From: Motilimonas pumila | GTDB taxonomy: Bacteria > Pseudomonadota > Gammaproteobacteria > Enterobacterales > CBDFNC01 | Direction of reading: 5' to 3' | DNA: 37,105 nucleotides | Assembly: GCF_003596335.1 (NCBI RefSeq) | Contig: NZ_QZCH01000032.1 | Coordinates: 1-37,105 of the forward strand | Shown here: piece after piece, positions 19,835 to 29,085 of the stretch | Layout: every line of letters begins with the position of its first letter | Position numbering within the stretch: position 1 is the stretch's first letter | Translations under genes and position numbers: made by a program | Notes under the pieces: model-generated | What the model was told of the DNA's origin: nothing | Databases searched by the model: none | The model's input: only the letters and a program-made list of their open reading frames with translations

Positions 19835-20125
19835 ATGCGAATATTCAATTTACTACTCTTTCTGCTACTGCTTCTGGTGCAATATCACTTATGGCTGGGG
19901 AAAAATGGCCTTGGAGATTACGCCGACTTAGCCAAAGAGGTGGCGCTACAAGAAGAAGCGAATCTTGCGCTGAAAGATCGTAACGAGCGCATGTTTGCTG
20001 ACATCGCAGATCTAAAGCAAGGGGTTGAATCGGTCGAAGAGCGTGCCCGTAATGAGTTAGGCCTTATCAAAGAGGGTGAAACCTTCTTTCGTATTATTCC
20101 AAAACAAACAAAGTCTTATGAGTAA
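19835..20125 (+). CDS. ftsB: Cell division protein FtsB
   Basis: A 96-residue bitopic inner-membrane protein (E. coli 103) that joins FtsL and FtsQ in the divisome core. One membrane helix is near the N-terminus (residues 3-20, NLLLFLLLLLVQYHLW). It is followed by the conserved GKNGLGDY, a coiled coil (about 28-70) and a C-terminal RARNELGLIKEGETFFRI typical of FtsB. The stop overlaps the ispD start by 8 bp. Confidence 0.95.
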   Translation: MRIFNLLLFLLLLLVQYHLWLGKNGLGDYADLAKEVALQEEANLALKDRNERMFADIADLKQGVESVEERARNELGLIKEGETFFRIIPKQTKSYE

Positions 20126-20804
20126 ACCAAGTTTTTCTGCTGTGGTTCCCGCAGCAGGCATTGGCAGCAGAATGCAATCTGCTTTGCCAAAGCAGTATTT
20201 ATCTCTTAATGGTAAGGCCGTGATTGAACACAGCTTAAAACCGTTATTGGATCATGACGACATCACTCACGTTGTCGTTGTATTAAGTAAAGATGACACC
20301 TACTTTTCTCAGCTTGCTGTGGCCTGTCATCCCAAAATAGTGCTCGCTACGGGTGGAAAGGAGCGAGTGCACTCTGTTTTAGCCGGTTTAACTCAAGTAA
20401 ACACTGAGTGGGTATTGGTTCATGACGCCGCGAGACCTTGCTTAACCCGAGATGATATTGACGCTTTATTGCAACACGCGAAACATATTGGCACCGGTGC
20501 CATTTTAGCAACGTTAGTGCGAGATACCATGAAGCGGGGTAACGACAATGGCACGATAGCTGCGACTGTGTGTCGTGAAAATCTATGGCATGCGTTGACA
20601 CCGCAAATGTTTTTACGCCAGCAATTACAGCAAGCGATAACACAAGCATTGCAACAAGGTGTATCGGTCACAGATGAGGCCTCAGCAATGGAAGCCAGTG
20701 GTTACCAGCCCCAGTTGATCGATGGTCGCAGCGATAACATCAAAGTGACGCGACCAGAAGACATGTTATTGGCTGAGTTATACCTCTCTCAGCAACAAAA
20801 TTAA
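20118..20804 (+). CDS. ispD: 2-C-methyl-D-erythritol 4-phosphate cytidylyltransferase
   Basis: A 228-residue enzyme (E. coli 236) of the non-mevalonate isoprenoid pathway that joins CTP and MEP to give CDP-methylerythritol. The CTP-binding loop [18 protein letters not shown] has the catalytic Arg18 and Lys25. Also present are [10 protein letters not shown] and the C-terminal [16 protein letters not shown] chose ATG 20118, inside the end of ftsB (8-bp overlap), because the family starts just before the PAAG loop. An upstream in-frame start at 20076 would lie deeper within ftsB. Confidence 0.96.
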   Translation: MSKPSFSAVVPAAGIGSRMQSALPKQYLSLNGKAVIEHSLKPLLDHDDITHVVVVLSKDDTYFSQLAVACHPKIVLATGGKERVHSVLAGLTQVNTEWVLVHDAARPCLTRDDIDALLQHAKHIGTGAILATLVRDTMKRGNDNGTIAATVCRENLWHALTPQMFLRQQLQQAITQALQQGVSVTDEASAMEASGYQPQLIDGRSDNIKVTRPEDMLLAELYLSQQQN

Positions 20805-20818
20805 ACAAGGAAAACACG

Positions 20819-21298
20819 ATGCGTATTGGTCATGGTTATGACGTGCATAAATTTGGCGGAGATGGCCCAGTGATTATTGGTGGTGTGGCGGTGCCATACG
20901 AGCAAGGTTTACTGGCTCACTCTGACGGTGACGTTGCCCTACATGCAATTACAGACGCCATTCTTGGGGCATTAGCTTTAGGCGATATTGGTCGCCATTT
21001 CCCAGATAATGACGCCAGCTTTAAAGGTATCGATAGCCGTATTTTGTTGCGTAAAGCATTTGAGCTGGTTACAGCAAAAGGCTATCAGCTAGGTAATTTG
21101 GACGTCACTATTATTGCACAAACCCCCAAAATGGCGCCGCATATCGAAGATATGAGAGCGCTGATTGCTACTGACTTGGCGGCAGAGATAGACCAAGTTA
21201 ACGTAAAAGCCACTACAACAGAAAAGCTGGGTTTTGCCGGGCGTAAAGAAGGCATTGCCACCCATGCGGTCGTGTTATTGGTGAAAGGCGATGCTTAA
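20819..21298 (+). CDS. ispF: 2-C-methyl-D-erythritol 2,4-cyclodiphosphate synthase
   Basis: A 159-residue trimeric enzyme that cyclises CDP-ME 2-phosphate to MEcPP with loss of CMP. The metal ligands are Asp8 and His10 ([10 protein letters not shown]) and His42 ([12 protein letters not shown]). AHSDGD and the C-terminal [18 protein letters not shown] are also present. AAGGAA precedes the ATG. It lies 14 bp after ispD, an adjacent pair that is standard in this group, and overlaps truD by 8 bp. Confidence 0.97.
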   Translation: MRIGHGYDVHKFGGDGPVIIGGVAVPYEQGLLAHSDGDVALHAITDAILGALALGDIGRHFPDNDASFKGIDSRILLRKAFELVTAKGYQLGNLDVTIIAQTPKMAPHIEDMRALIATDLAAEIDQVNVKATTTEKLGFAGRKEGIATHAVVLLVKGDA

Positions 21299-22301
21299 CT
21301 TTCAATTTTTACATGGCGAGCCTGATATTAGCGCCAGATTTAAAGCCGAAATAGAAGACTTTGCGGTAACGGAGCGCCTTGGCTTTGATATTGCGGGTGA
21401 GGGCGAACACGTATTTATTCGGGTACAAAAACGCGATGAAAACACCCAATACCTTGCTCGCCAGATAGCTAAAGTGGCTGGTTTACCTGCTAAAGCAGTG
21501 ACATATGCGGGACTAAAAGATAAACGTGGTGTGACCGAACAGACTTTCTCGGTACATATCCCAGGCCTAGTCACTCCTGACTTCTCTGAGCTGAATAATG
21601 AACAAGTTACTATTTTAGAAATAAAGCGACACAACAAGAAGTTAAAAACGGGGGCTCTTGCCGGTAATAGTTTTGTGATCCGCTTGCGTGATGTGTCTGA
21701 TATTGCCGCGCTGGAATCACGTCTGGCTATAGTGAAAGCGCACGGCGTGCCGAATTATTTTGGTGAGCAGCGCTTTGGCTTTCAAGGTGGCAATATTGAA
21801 GCCGCAAAAGCTATGTTTGCTGGCAAGAAGATAAAAGACAGGTTTAAAAAAAGCATGTATCTATCTGCAGCGCGCAGCTATTTATTTAACTTAGTGGTGT
21901 CAGCTCGGATCAAAGATGGCATTGCGGAGCAAGTGATTGCCGGTGATTGCTGTGGTCTGGTCGGAAGTCGTTCATATTTTACCACTGAAGCACTCGATGA
22001 CACTTTACCGCCAAGACTTGCGGCAAAGAATATTCAGCTTACCGCGCCGCTCTGGGGGAAAGGTGAATTGGCATCGAACCTAGACGCTTTAGCTTTTGAA
22101 CAAGGTGCGCTAGAAGGCCAAACAGAATTACAGCAAGGCTTAGAGGCAAATGGTTTAAGGCAAGAGCGGCGGGCGATGTTGATTCAGCCACAAGAATTTA
22201 ATTATCGCTTTGAAGGTTCTGACGCTATACTTGAATTTTATTTAGAATCAGGCTGTTATGCGACAAGCGTGGTGAGAGAGCTGGTAAGGTTACAGGATTA
22301 A
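21291..22301 (+). CDS. truD: tRNA pseudouridine(13) synthase TruD
   Basis: A 336-residue enzyme (E. coli 349) that makes pseudouridine 13 in tRNA-Glu and some mRNAs. The catalytic Asp77 is in [13 protein letters not shown]. The TruD insertion domain includes [17 protein letters not shown] and [12 protein letters not shown]. The C-terminal [17 protein letters not shown] is present. Its ATG lies within the last codons of ispF (8-bp overlap), and surE starts one base after its stop. Confidence 0.95.
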   Translation: MLNFQFLHGEPDISARFKAEIEDFAVTERLGFDIAGEGEHVFIRVQKRDENTQYLARQIAKVAGLPAKAVTYAGLKDKRGVTEQTFSVHIPGLVTPDFSELNNEQVTILEIKRHNKKLKTGALAGNSFVIRLRDVSDIAALESRLAIVKAHGVPNYFGEQRFGFQGGNIEAAKAMFAGKKIKDRFKKSMYLSAARSYLFNLVVSARIKDGIAEQVIAGDCCGLVGSRSYFTTEALDDTLPPRLAAKNIQLTAPLWGKGELASNLDALAFEQGALEGQTELQQGLEANGLRQERRAMLIQPQEFNYRFEGSDAILEFYLESGCYATSVVRELVRLQD

Positions 22302-22302
22302 C

Positions 22303-23052
22303 ATGAAGATATTAGTCAGTAATGACGACGGTGTTCATGCGCCGGGAATCGCTTGTTTAGCAAACACCCTCGCTGAAATTGCCGATGTCGTTACCTGCGC
22401 GCCAGAGCAAAATCATAGCGGCGCTAGCAATTCATTAACGCTATTATCGCCTTTACGTATCAGGCTAAACGGCAATGGCTTTTACAGTATTAATGGCACG
22501 CCGACCGATTGCGTCCACTTGGCTATCAATGAGCTATACCCCGCAGGGGAGCCAGATCTGGTAATAGCCGGAATAAATGAAGGTGCCAATTTAGGTGATG
22601 ATGTTATTTACTCTGGCACGGTGGCTGCTGCGACAGAAGGGCGCTTTTTAGGTTTACCCGCCATCGCGGTATCTTTAGTGGGAGATACCCATTATGACAG
22701 TGCGGCTTATTATACCAAGCAAGTCTTGGCTAAATTACAGCAATTGACACTCTCTCATACGCAAGTGTTGAATGTGAATGTACCGGATCTGCCTCTGTCG
22801 CAAATAAAAGGTATTAAGTTAACACGCCTTGGCAGTCGCCACCGAGCGGAAGCTATGGTGAAAGGTCAAGACCCTAGAGGTAAAGACATATATTGGATTG
22901 GTCCACCAGGCGCGACTCAGGATAATGGTGACGGCACCGATTTTTGCGCCATTGAGCAAGGGTATGTTTCAGTGACCCCTCTAAATATCGACTTAACGCA
23001 TCATCAAGAGTTACAGCAATTAGAACAACAGTGGGGTGATGAGTTGTGTTAG
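22303..23052 (+). CDS. surE: 5'/3'-nucleotidase SurE
   Basis: A 249-residue metal-dependent phosphatase (E. coli 253) acting on nucleoside 5'- and 3'-monophosphates and short polyphosphates, associated with stationary-phase survival. The metal ligands Asp8 and Asp9 are in [16 protein letters not shown]. Ser39 is in [13 protein letters not shown], and an Asn lies in [25 protein letters not shown]. One base separates it from truD, and it overlaps pcm by 7 bp. The surE-pcm-nlpD-rpoS order is the classical stationary-phase cluster. Confidence 0.97.
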   Translation: MKILVSNDDGVHAPGIACLANTLAEIADVVTCAPEQNHSGASNSLTLLSPLRIRLNGNGFYSINGTPTDCVHLAINELYPAGEPDLVIAGINEGANLGDDVIYSGTVAAATEGRFLGLPAIAVSLVGDTHYDSAAYYTKQVLAKLQQLTLSHTQVLNVNVPDLPLSQIKGIKLTRLGSRHRAEAMVKGQDPRGKDIYWIGPPGATQDNGDGTDFCAIEQGYVSVTPLNIDLTHHQELQQLEQQWGDELC

Positions 23053-23678
23053 AGATTACTGCACCGGGTATGCAGTTAGCCAATGCATTAAGAGGCATGG
23101 GCATTATGAACAATGCCGTGTTAGAGGCCATAGCCAAAACGCCACGGCAATGGTTTGTGGATGAAGCATTTTCTCACCAGGCTTGGGAAAATACGGCTTT
23201 ACCTATAGGTCAAGGGCAGACGATTTCTCAGCCATATACGGTTGCTAGGATGACGGAGCTATTAATGGCAAGCCAACCTAAACATGTGTTGGAGATAGGC
23301 ACTGGCTCAGGTTATCAGACCGCCATCTTGGCGCAATTAGTGGATTCAGTCTGCACCGTTGAGCGAATTAAAAGCCTAAAATTTCAAGCGCGTCGCAAAC
23401 TCAATCGCCTAGATTGCCATAACGTGCAATGTAAACACGGTGACGGCTGGTTAGGTTGGCAAACCAAAGCGCCCTTTGATGCCATTATCGTCACCGCCGC
23501 GGCTGCGCATTTACCAGATGCATTATTACAGCAGCTTAAGCCGAATGGTCAGTTAGTGATTCCACTGGGTGAAGACGAACAAGTGCTTAAGGTGATTACG
23601 CGTAAACAAGATAAATTTATCAGTGAGCAAGTCGAGGCAGTGAAGTTTGTGCCCCTTATTAATGGAGAGCTTGCTTGA
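23046..23678 (+). CDS. pcm: Protein-L-isoaspartate O-methyltransferase
   Basis: A 210-residue SAM-dependent enzyme (E. coli 208) that methylates isoaspartyl residues to start repair of aged proteins. Motifs: [28 protein letters not shown], the SAM loop [15 protein letters not shown], then CTVERI and [14 protein letters not shown]. The end [10 protein letters not shown] matches the family end. The chosen start is GTG 23046, which overlaps the surE stop by 7 bp; an ATG nine codons in (23070) is possible but would trim the N-terminal helix. Confidence 0.94.
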   Translation: MLEITAPGMQLANALRGMGIMNNAVLEAIAKTPRQWFVDEAFSHQAWENTALPIGQGQTISQPYTVARMTELLMASQPKHVLEIGTGSGYQTAILAQLVDSVCTVERIKSLKFQARRKLNRLDCHNVQCKHGDGWLGWQTKAPFDAIIVTAAAAHLPDALLQQLKPNGQLVIPLGEDEQVLKVITRKQDKFISEQVEAVKFVPLINGELA

Positions 23679-24253
23679 ATGAGCTAAACAGCTTCTACCG
23701 CCGTTCACTAAAATGGTCGCAGCATAAGCATGCTCGGGCTTGTTTGTACGGTATGAGTTTTGCTGAATCGATTTTTTGGCCGATTCCTGTGGATCTTATG
23801 TTTGCTCCTTTGGCATTATCTCGACCTGACCGAGCTTTGATACTGGCGTTTTGGACTACCTTTTTTTCGGTTGTTGGGGCTTTAGTCGGTTATGGTTTAG
23901 GGCACTTGTTGTTCGAACCTGTGGTAGCGCCAATGGTTGAACTCTTAGGCTACCAAGAGCAAATGGCTTTCGCTGCGCAATGGTTTCAGCGCTGGGGTTT
24001 TTGGATGATCTTCATCGCCGGCTTTAGCCCTTTGCCATTTAAAGTGTTTACAATCAGCGCAGGATTGTTTGGTATAGCCATCGTGCCTTTCATTATTATG
24101 GCTTTGTTAGGTCGATCGCTGCGTTTTTATGTTTTAGCAGGTTTAATTAAATGGGGCGGTAAAGACTTAAAGCGCCACCTTGTTAAAAATGCCTTGCCTT
24201 ATACCTGGCTGATGTTGTTTATTGCGATTGCTTGTATCTTGTTATTAGGGTGA
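23675..24253 (+). CDS. YqaA-family membrane protein (DedA/VTT superfamily)
   Basis: A 192-residue inner-membrane protein. It starts with TTG at 23675, whose last two bases are the first two of the pcm TGA stop. GGAGAG about 7 bases upstream supports this, and the nearby ATG at 23679 is in another frame with an immediate stop. The family traits are [22 protein letters not shown] near the N-terminus and [16 protein letters not shown], the VTT-type re-entrant segment, with several further membrane helices and [18 protein letters not shown]. Relatives are implicated in membrane lipid or homeostasis functions, but no substrate can be assigned here. Position between pcm and nlpD is common in marine gammaproteobacteria. 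Confidence 0.88.
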   Translation: MNELNSFYRRSLKWSQHKHARACLYGMSFAESIFWPIPVDLMFAPLALSRPDRALILAFWTTFFSVVGALVGYGLGHLLFEPVVAPMVELLGYQEQMAFAAQWFQRWGFWMIFIAGFSPLPFKVFTISAGLFGIAIVPFIIMALLGRSLRFYVLAGLIKWGGKDLKRHLVKNALPYTWLMLFIAIACILLLG

Positions 24254-24254
24254 T

Positions 24255-25124
24255 ATGAAAACCGGTTTCAATACTTATATAGGAAAGCATTTTGTCGCGC
24301 TGGTGGCAGTATTGGCGCTTACAGTTGGTTGTAGTTCCAGCCATAAGCCTGCGCCGGTAAAATCTGCTGGTAAGTACTCGAAGCAAAATTATGGCCAATT
24401 AAAAGGCACTACTTATAAAGTTAAACCCGGCGATACCCTCTTTGCAATTGCATTTCGCACCGGCAAGTCATACAAGGATATCGCCGTATACAACGGAATC
24501 AAGCCCCCATATACCATCTTCGTCGGACAAACCCTAAGGCTGACGCCATCAACATATAATGTTGCTGGAACCGGTTCCAAAGCAAAAAACACTGCCTCGG
24601 CCAGCAAGAAGCAGACCAAAAAAGTAAAAAACACCGCTAGTACAAAAAAACAAAAAAATTCCAAAAAAACACTTGAACAGCAAAAAAGAAAGGAATACGC
24701 TGAAAAAACTAACAATAAAAAAGCAAATACAGCCAACGCATTTCCGGCAAAAGTTTCCACATGGCAATGGCCAACGTCGGGGAAAATCATTCAAGGGTTT
24801 TCTTCTTCCGAACAAGGAAACAAGGGAATTGACATCGCGGGCAAACGAGGTCAGGTTGTTAAAGCTGCCGCTAACGGTAAGGTGGTATACGCCGGTAGCG
24901 CACTCCGTGGATACGGTAAGTTAATCATCATCAAACACAATGAAGATTATCTTAGCGCTTATGCACACAATAATAAGCTGCTAGTTAAAGAGCAACAGAC
25001 GGTTAAAGTGGGCCAGCAAATCGCTGAAATGGGAAGTACGGGCACAACGAATGTTCGACTTCACTTTGAAATTAGGTACCGGGGTAAGTCCGTAAATCCA
25101 ATGCGTTACTTACCTAAAAAATAA
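24255..25124 (+). CDS. nlpD: Murein hydrolase activator NlpD (lipoprotein)
   Basis: A 289-residue outer-membrane lipoprotein that activates the amidase AmiC during septum splitting. The signal peptide has lipobox LTVGC (Cys26). A LysM domain follows (TYKVKPGDTLFAIAFRTGKSYKD ... FVGQTLRL). A Lys-rich low-complexity linker (about 112-160) precedes a LytM/M23 domain (about 172-285). In that domain the zinc ligands are lost (NKGIDIAG in place of HxGxD, and RLHFE in place of HxHFE). This degenerate state is normal for NlpD and fits an activator, not an enzyme. Several A6-A7 runs fall in the linker coding region (24618-24687). It starts one base after the yqaA stop; the rpoS promoter of E. coli lies inside nlpD and may do so here. 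Confidence 0.95.
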   Translation: MKTGFNTYIGKHFVALVAVLALTVGCSSSHKPAPVKSAGKYSKQNYGQLKGTTYKVKPGDTLFAIAFRTGKSYKDIAVYNGIKPPYTIFVGQTLRLTPSTYNVAGTGSKAKNTASASKKQTKKVKNTASTKKQKNSKKTLEQQKRKEYAEKTNNKKANTANAFPAKVSTWQWPTSGKIIQGFSSSEQGNKGIDIAGKRGQVVKAAANGKVVYAGSALRGYGKLIIIKHNEDYLSAYAHNNKLLVKEQQTVKVGQQIAEMGSTGTTNVRLHFEIRYRGKSVNPMRYLPKK

Positions 25125-25169
25125 CCGAAAACAGTAGCCTGCTACTGTCCTATGTTAGGGAGAACTGCT

Positions 25170-26132
25170 ATGAATCTCACTAAGCAAGATCTTGATACGA
25201 CTGCTGAAGATCTTAACACTTTAACAACTAAAAAACCGCGTAGAAAAGCGGTAAAAGCAAGCAAAGATGATGACGTGCTAGCGGCATCTGAAGCTAAAAA
25301 TCTTGACGCAACTCAACTCTACCTTGGCGAAATTGGCTTTTCACCGCTGCTTACTGCAGAGGAAGAAGTATACTATGCCCGCCGCGCCCTTCGTGGTGAT
25401 GAAGTCGCCCGTAAACGCATGATTGAAAGTAATTTACGCTTAGTCGTAAAGATAGCTCGTCGCTATAACAATCGTGGTTTAGCCTTATTAGACTTAATTG
25501 AAGAAGGTAACTTAGGGCTGATCCGTGCGGTTGAGAAGTTTGATCCTGAAAGAGGCTTTCGTTTCTCTACTTACGCAACGTGGTGGATCCGCCAAACCAT
25601 AGAGCGTGCCATCATGAACCAAACGCGCACTATACGTTTGCCAATTCATGTAGTGAAAGAGCTTAATGTTTACCTTCGTACAGCCAGAGAACTTGCCCAT
25701 ACTTTAGATCACGAACCAACCGCTGAAGAAATTGCAGAAAAACTCGATAAACCGGTAGAAGACGTCAACAAAATGCTGCGTTTAAATGAACGCATCAGTT
25801 CAGTAGATACGCCATTGGGTGGAGACTCTGACAAAGCATTATTGGACGTTATAGCAGATGAAAAATCCGGTGGTCCAGAGTCATCTACTCAAACAGATGA
25901 TATCAGTTCAAGTTTAGTACATTGGCTGGAAGAGCTAAACGCCAAGCAGCGCGAAGTACTTGCCAGACGATTTGGCTTATTGGGTTATGAAGCATCTACT
26001 TTAGAAGACGTAGGTCGCGAAATTGGTTTAACCCGTGAGCGCGTTCGTCAGATTCAAGTTGAAGCCCTGCGTCGGTTAAAAGATGTATTGACGCAACAAG
26101 GTTTGAACATCGAAGCCTTATTCCGTGAATAG
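25170..26132 (+). CDS. rpoS: Stationary-phase sigma factor RpoS
   Basis: A 320-residue sigma-38 (E. coli 330). Region 1.2 is [21 protein letters not shown]. Region 2 runs from [21 protein letters not shown] through [41 protein letters not shown]. Regions 3 and 4 end with the helix-turn-helix [19 protein letters not shown] chose ATG 25170, which has AGGGAG (25157-25162) 7 bases upstream, over an in-frame ATG at 25152 that lies before that site. The gene follows nlpD by 45 bp. It should control general stress and stationary-phase genes. Confidence 0.97.
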   Translation: MNLTKQDLDTTAEDLNTLTTKKPRRKAVKASKDDDVLAASEAKNLDATQLYLGEIGFSPLLTAEEEVYYARRALRGDEVARKRMIESNLRLVVKIARRYNNRGLALLDLIEEGNLGLIRAVEKFDPERGFRFSTYATWWIRQTIERAIMNQTRTIRLPIHVVKELNVYLRTARELAHTLDHEPTAEEIAEKLDKPVEDVNKMLRLNERISSVDTPLGGDSDKALLDVIADEKSGGPESSTQTDDISSSLVHWLEELNAKQREVLARRFGLLGYEASTLEDVGREIGLTRERVRQIQVEALRRLKDVLTQQGLNIEALFRE

Positions 26133-26172
26133 ACGCTACAGTATTTGTTCTTCCTAGCTAGCCACAGCTCGC

Positions 26173-26209
26173 AAAATCGGTCCCAACCAGTTTGAGGCCG
26201 ATTTTTTTT
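26173..26209 (+). terminator. Rho-independent terminator of rpoS
   Basis: AAAATCGG (26173-26180) pairs with CCGATTTT (26198-26205), and the T run continues to 26209. It lies 40 bp after the rpoS stop and closes the ftsB-to-rpoS run. Confidence 0.8.
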
Positions 26210-26236
26210 GTTATACAGTTTACCTACTACCACAAT
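26208..26236 (+). promoter_or_regulatory. Possible promoter for the abgT-type gene
   Basis: TTGTTA (26208-26213), a 17-bp spacer and CACAAT (26231-26236). Each box matches consensus at 4 of 6. It begins in the T-run of the rpoS terminator and would give a leader of about 185 bases. Confidence 0.3.
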
Positions 26237-26285
26237 TAATGGTCGTTGGATGTTAGTGAACACAGCGTCATGGGCTATGCTTGGC

Positions 26286-26329
26286 AAAAGTACACCTTGA
26301 GCGGTAAGGTGAGAAACTGTCATACTTTT
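26286..26329 (+). promoter_or_regulatory. Structured leader upstream of the AbgT-family gene
   Basis: An outer 7-bp stem, AAAAGTA (26286-26292) with TACTTTT (26323-26329), encloses a perfect inner hairpin CACCTT-GAGCGGT-AAGGTG (26293-26311) and an 11-base one-sided loop. It lies about 100 bp before the ATG. Its role (attenuator, protein-binding element or none) is unknown. Confidence 0.4.
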
Positions 26330-26427
26330 GTCATCAAGTTAGCTTTCCTGCCTTTTACCTGTTTTCGTCATATTGGATTTGAACTCAAGACAAAAGTCGC
26401 GGCAATACTTCTAACAATGGAGTTACC

Positions 26428-27984
26428 ATGAGTAACCAAGCTATACCTGATGCACCATACAAAGTGGGCGCTATGGATCGTTTTTTAAATTTCATAGAGC
26501 GCGCTGGCAATAAAATTCCGGATCCTGCCATCTTATTCTTTTGGGCTTTAATTTGTGTTTGGCTCGCCTCAGCCCTGTTGTCCCATGTGACGTTTGATTT
26601 AATTAATCCCCGCACGGGGTCCGAGCTAGAAATCGCCAACCTTCTCACTGGTGAAGCGTTAGCGAACTTCTTGGCTAATATGGTCACAACCTTTACGGGT
26701 TTTGCGCCTTTGGGCATAGTGCTGGTAGCGATGCTTGGAGTGGGGGTCGCAGATTCATCGGGGTTTATCACCACAGGATTAAAGAAAATGCTGGCGGTAA
26801 CCCCGGCTAAGTTATTAACGCCAATGTTGATATTGGTGGCGATTGTTTCTCACACTGCTGCTGATGCTGGTTACGTATTAGTGATCCCGTTGGGTGGAAT
26901 TATTTTCCATGCTGCGGGACGCCATCCCTTGGCGGGGATTGCGGCAGCTTTTGCCGGCGTATCAGGTGGCTTTTCTGCTAACTTTATCCCTTCGGGCATT
27001 GACCCTTTGCTCGCGGGGTTCACGCAAACGTCCGCACAAGTGCTCGATCCTGATTATATTGTTAACCCGTTGGCGAATATTTATTTTACTGGCTTGTCTT
27101 CTTTCGTGGTGGTGATCATTGGTTGGTTTGTGACTGAGAAAATCATTGAGCCACGCTTAGCTGCTACACCTGTAGATAAAGACGCTGAAGAAGTGCCAGA
27201 CTTAGGAGCCATGTCGACGCAAGAGTCAAACGCATTTAAATATGCGATGTTAGCAATGCTAGCCGGTATTGCGGTACTGATTTTTGCCATTATTCCAGAG
27301 TCTTCTGCATTGCGCTCTCCTGAAGGTGAACTCACCGCGTTTTCTGCGCCACTGATGAAATCGATTGTGCCCCTTATTTTCATTTTATTTATTATTCCGG
27401 GAGTGGTTTACGGCCGCGTAGTGGGTAAATTTAAGCGTAGTAATGACATTATTAAAGCCATGTCAGATACCATGGGCACTATGGGTTCTTACATTGTCAT
27501 GTCGTTTTTTTGCGCGCAATTTCTAGTGGCTTTTGGTCAGTCTAACATCGGGACTATGCTGGCGCTCTATGGCGCGGAAGGTTTAAAAGCGTTAAACCTT
27601 CCTGGGCAGGCAACGGTTGTCGGAATGATACTCCTGACAGCGATGGTGAATCTGTTAGTGGGTTCTTCTTCGGCTAAATGGGCGTTGATTGGCCCGATTC
27701 TTGTCCCTATGCTGATGGCGGTGGGCATTTCTCCCGAGCTTTCTCAAGCGGCGTACCGCGTAGGGGACTCGGTCTCTAACATTATTTCCCCTCTGATGGT
27801 GTTTTTCCCATTAGTGGTGGTGTACTGTCAACGATACGTAAAATCGACAGGGATTGGGACCCTGGCGTCTATGATGATGCCATTTTCCATTGCGATGTTG
27901 ATAGGTTGGTCCTTGTTCTTGTTAGCTTATTGGGCGTTGGAAATCCCGCTTGGATTTGCCGCACCTTACACTTACTCCATGTAA
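26428..27984 (+). CDS. AbgT-family transporter (p-aminobenzoyl-glutamate transporter / MtrF type)
   Basis: A 518-residue inner-membrane protein (E. coli AbgT about 508) with about twelve hydrophobic segments and two hairpin-like regions. The N-terminal RFLNFIERAGNKIPDPAILFFWALI is the family signature. It is followed by GFAPLGIVLVAMLGVGVADSSGF, SHTAADAGYVLVIPLGG, FAGVSGGFSANFIPSGIDPLLAGFTQ and, near the C-terminus, LVGSSSAKWALIGPILVPMLM. Members carry p-aminobenzoyl-glutamate inward (AbgT) or export sulfonamide-type antimetabolites (MtrF/YdaH); which applies cannot be decided. GGAG at 26419-26422 supports the start. No abgA/abgB-type hydrolase genes are beside it. Confidence 0.92.
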   Translation: MSNQAIPDAPYKVGAMDRFLNFIERAGNKIPDPAILFFWALICVWLASALLSHVTFDLINPRTGSELEIANLLTGEALANFLANMVTTFTGFAPLGIVLVAMLGVGVADSSGFITTGLKKMLAVTPAKLLTPMLILVAIVSHTAADAGYVLVIPLGGIIFHAAGRHPLAGIAAAFAGVSGGFSANFIPSGIDPLLAGFTQTSAQVLDPDYIVNPLANIYFTGLSSFVVVIIGWFVTEKIIEPRLAATPVDKDAEEVPDLGAMSTQESNAFKYAMLAMLAGIAVLIFAIIPESSALRSPEGELTAFSAPLMKSIVPLIFILFIIPGVVYGRVVGKFKRSNDIIKAMSDTMGTMGSYIVMSFFCAQFLVAFGQSNIGTMLALYGAEGLKALNLPGQATVVGMILLTAMVNLLVGSSSAKWALIGPILVPMLMAVGISPELSQAAYRVGDSVSNIISPLMVFFPLVVVYCQRYVKSTGIGTLASMMMPFSIAMLIGWSLFLLAYWALEIPLGFAAPYTYSM

Positions 27985-28015
27985 AGCTTACTGGCTTGAT
28001 TGAGTTGTCTTGCTC

Positions 28016-28041
28016 ACGGGTCTGTTAGCGTGCAGACCCGT
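28016..28041 (+). terminator. Hairpin between the AbgT-family gene and the AraC-type regulator
   Basis: ACGGGTCTG (28016-28024) and CAGACCCGT (28033-28041) form a perfect 9-bp stem with an 8-base loop, 31 bp after the transporter stop. No T run follows. It may terminate, or serve as an operator for the regulator gene starting 36 bp downstream. Confidence 0.5.
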
Positions 28042-28076
28042 AAGCGTATATTTGAGTTGAGTTTATATCTGAATAT

Positions 28077-28892
28077 ATGGGAATCATGTCTTACCAACCG
28101 TTTCAGCCAGTGCTTACCTCAGATGCTTTATACCATGCAGGGATCCAATTGCACTGGCAGCGGCCCAGTGGGGCTCTCGCCACAAGAGTGTATGCCTGGT
28201 TGCAGCTTGAAGTTACGCAAGCATGTGATTATCAGGTAGTTCCTGATGCCTGTATTTCGCTCTTTTTCTCCCCTCATAAGGTAATGGTGGCGGGCACACA
28301 AAGGCAACTTCGGCGTTTTACCTTCCCTTATGCTGGCCAATACTTTGGTATTGCTTTTTACCCCGGAGCTATCAAGGATTTTTTTCGAGTTGACTTAACC
28401 GAAGCCAAAGACTGTTTACTCGGGGACGATTTTTTGCCTGCGGCGCAATTGCGTGATTTACACCATCAATTATACGAAGTTACTGAGTTTGAACAACGCG
28501 TACAAGCGTGCGAGCGCTGGGCAATATCCCATTTGACGTTGAGTGACCATTCAGGCAAAGCTTTGTTTGAGCACGCCGTGGGGCTAATGTCTTCGCGACG
28601 AGACCGTGGCACTCCGGCGCAGCTTGGCGTAGCCAAATTGGCTGATCAGCTGGGCTACTCAAGGCGCCACCTTAATCGAGTCTTTCAACGTTTTTCTGGG
28701 TTAGATTGTAAAGGCGTGAGTCAAATCCTACGTCGTCAAGCTGTGTTACAGCAGCTTTACCTTGGCCATGCGCCGGATGCTCAATTTGCCCTCGACCACG
28801 GTTTTTGCGATCAAGCCCATTTGATAAACGATTTTAAACAGGCCTGTCGCACTTCTCCTAAACAGTTTATGCAGCAATTAACAACCGGTTAG
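28077..28892 (+). CDS. AraC/XylS-family transcriptional regulator
   Basis: A 271-residue regulator. The C-terminal ~85 residues form the AraC DNA-binding domain with two helix-turn-helix motifs: VAKLADQLGYSRRHLNRVFQRFSGLDCKGVSQILRRQ and then FALDHGFCDQAHLINDFKQACRTSPKQFMQQ. The N-terminal part (about 20-130) resembles the DUF6597-type head seen in GlxA-like or methylphosphotriester-type regulators (QVVPDACISLFFSP ... FGIAFYPGAIKDFF). The ligand is unknown. Start is uncertain: ATG 28077 and ATG 28086 are both possible and neither has a strong ribosome site. It lies between the transporter and the FabA-like gene and could control either. Confidence 0.87.
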   Translation: MGIMSYQPFQPVLTSDALYHAGIQLHWQRPSGALATRVYAWLQLEVTQACDYQVVPDACISLFFSPHKVMVAGTQRQLRRFTFPYAGQYFGIAFYPGAIKDFFRVDLTEAKDCLLGDDFLPAAQLRDLHHQLYEVTEFEQRVQACERWAISHLTLSDHSGKALFEHAVGLMSSRRDRGTPAQLGVAKLADQLGYSRRHLNRVFQRFSGLDCKGVSQILRRQAVLQQLYLGHAPDAQFALDHGFCDQAHLINDFKQACRTSPKQFMQQLTTG

Positions 28893-29085
28893 TTGGTTGT
28901 GATAAACAATCAATAACCGATGATAGTGTGCCGCAATCGTGTTAGCTGTAAACACTGGCTTATCTCATGTGAGCGCTTGGTCATTATCTTACCATTTCTT
29001 AACCTAACTCGATGTCCCATTTTTACAATTAATAATGCCGATAAACCTGCATCCTTCTCACGTATCTTTTGAACAGGAGTTAACG

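Noticed and set aside
23679..23690. ATG at 23679 as the yqaA start
   Set aside because: It is in the wrong frame and meets a stop after two codons; the TTG at 23675 with GGAGAG upstream is in frame.
28000..28239. 79-residue frame overlapping the AraC-type regulator start
   Set aside because: It overlaps the perfect 9-bp hairpin and the regulator in another frame and resembles no family.
29035..29085. Upstream ATG for the FabA-like gene
   Set aside because: It has no ribosome site, and AGGAG is perfectly placed for ATG 29086, which fits the family length.
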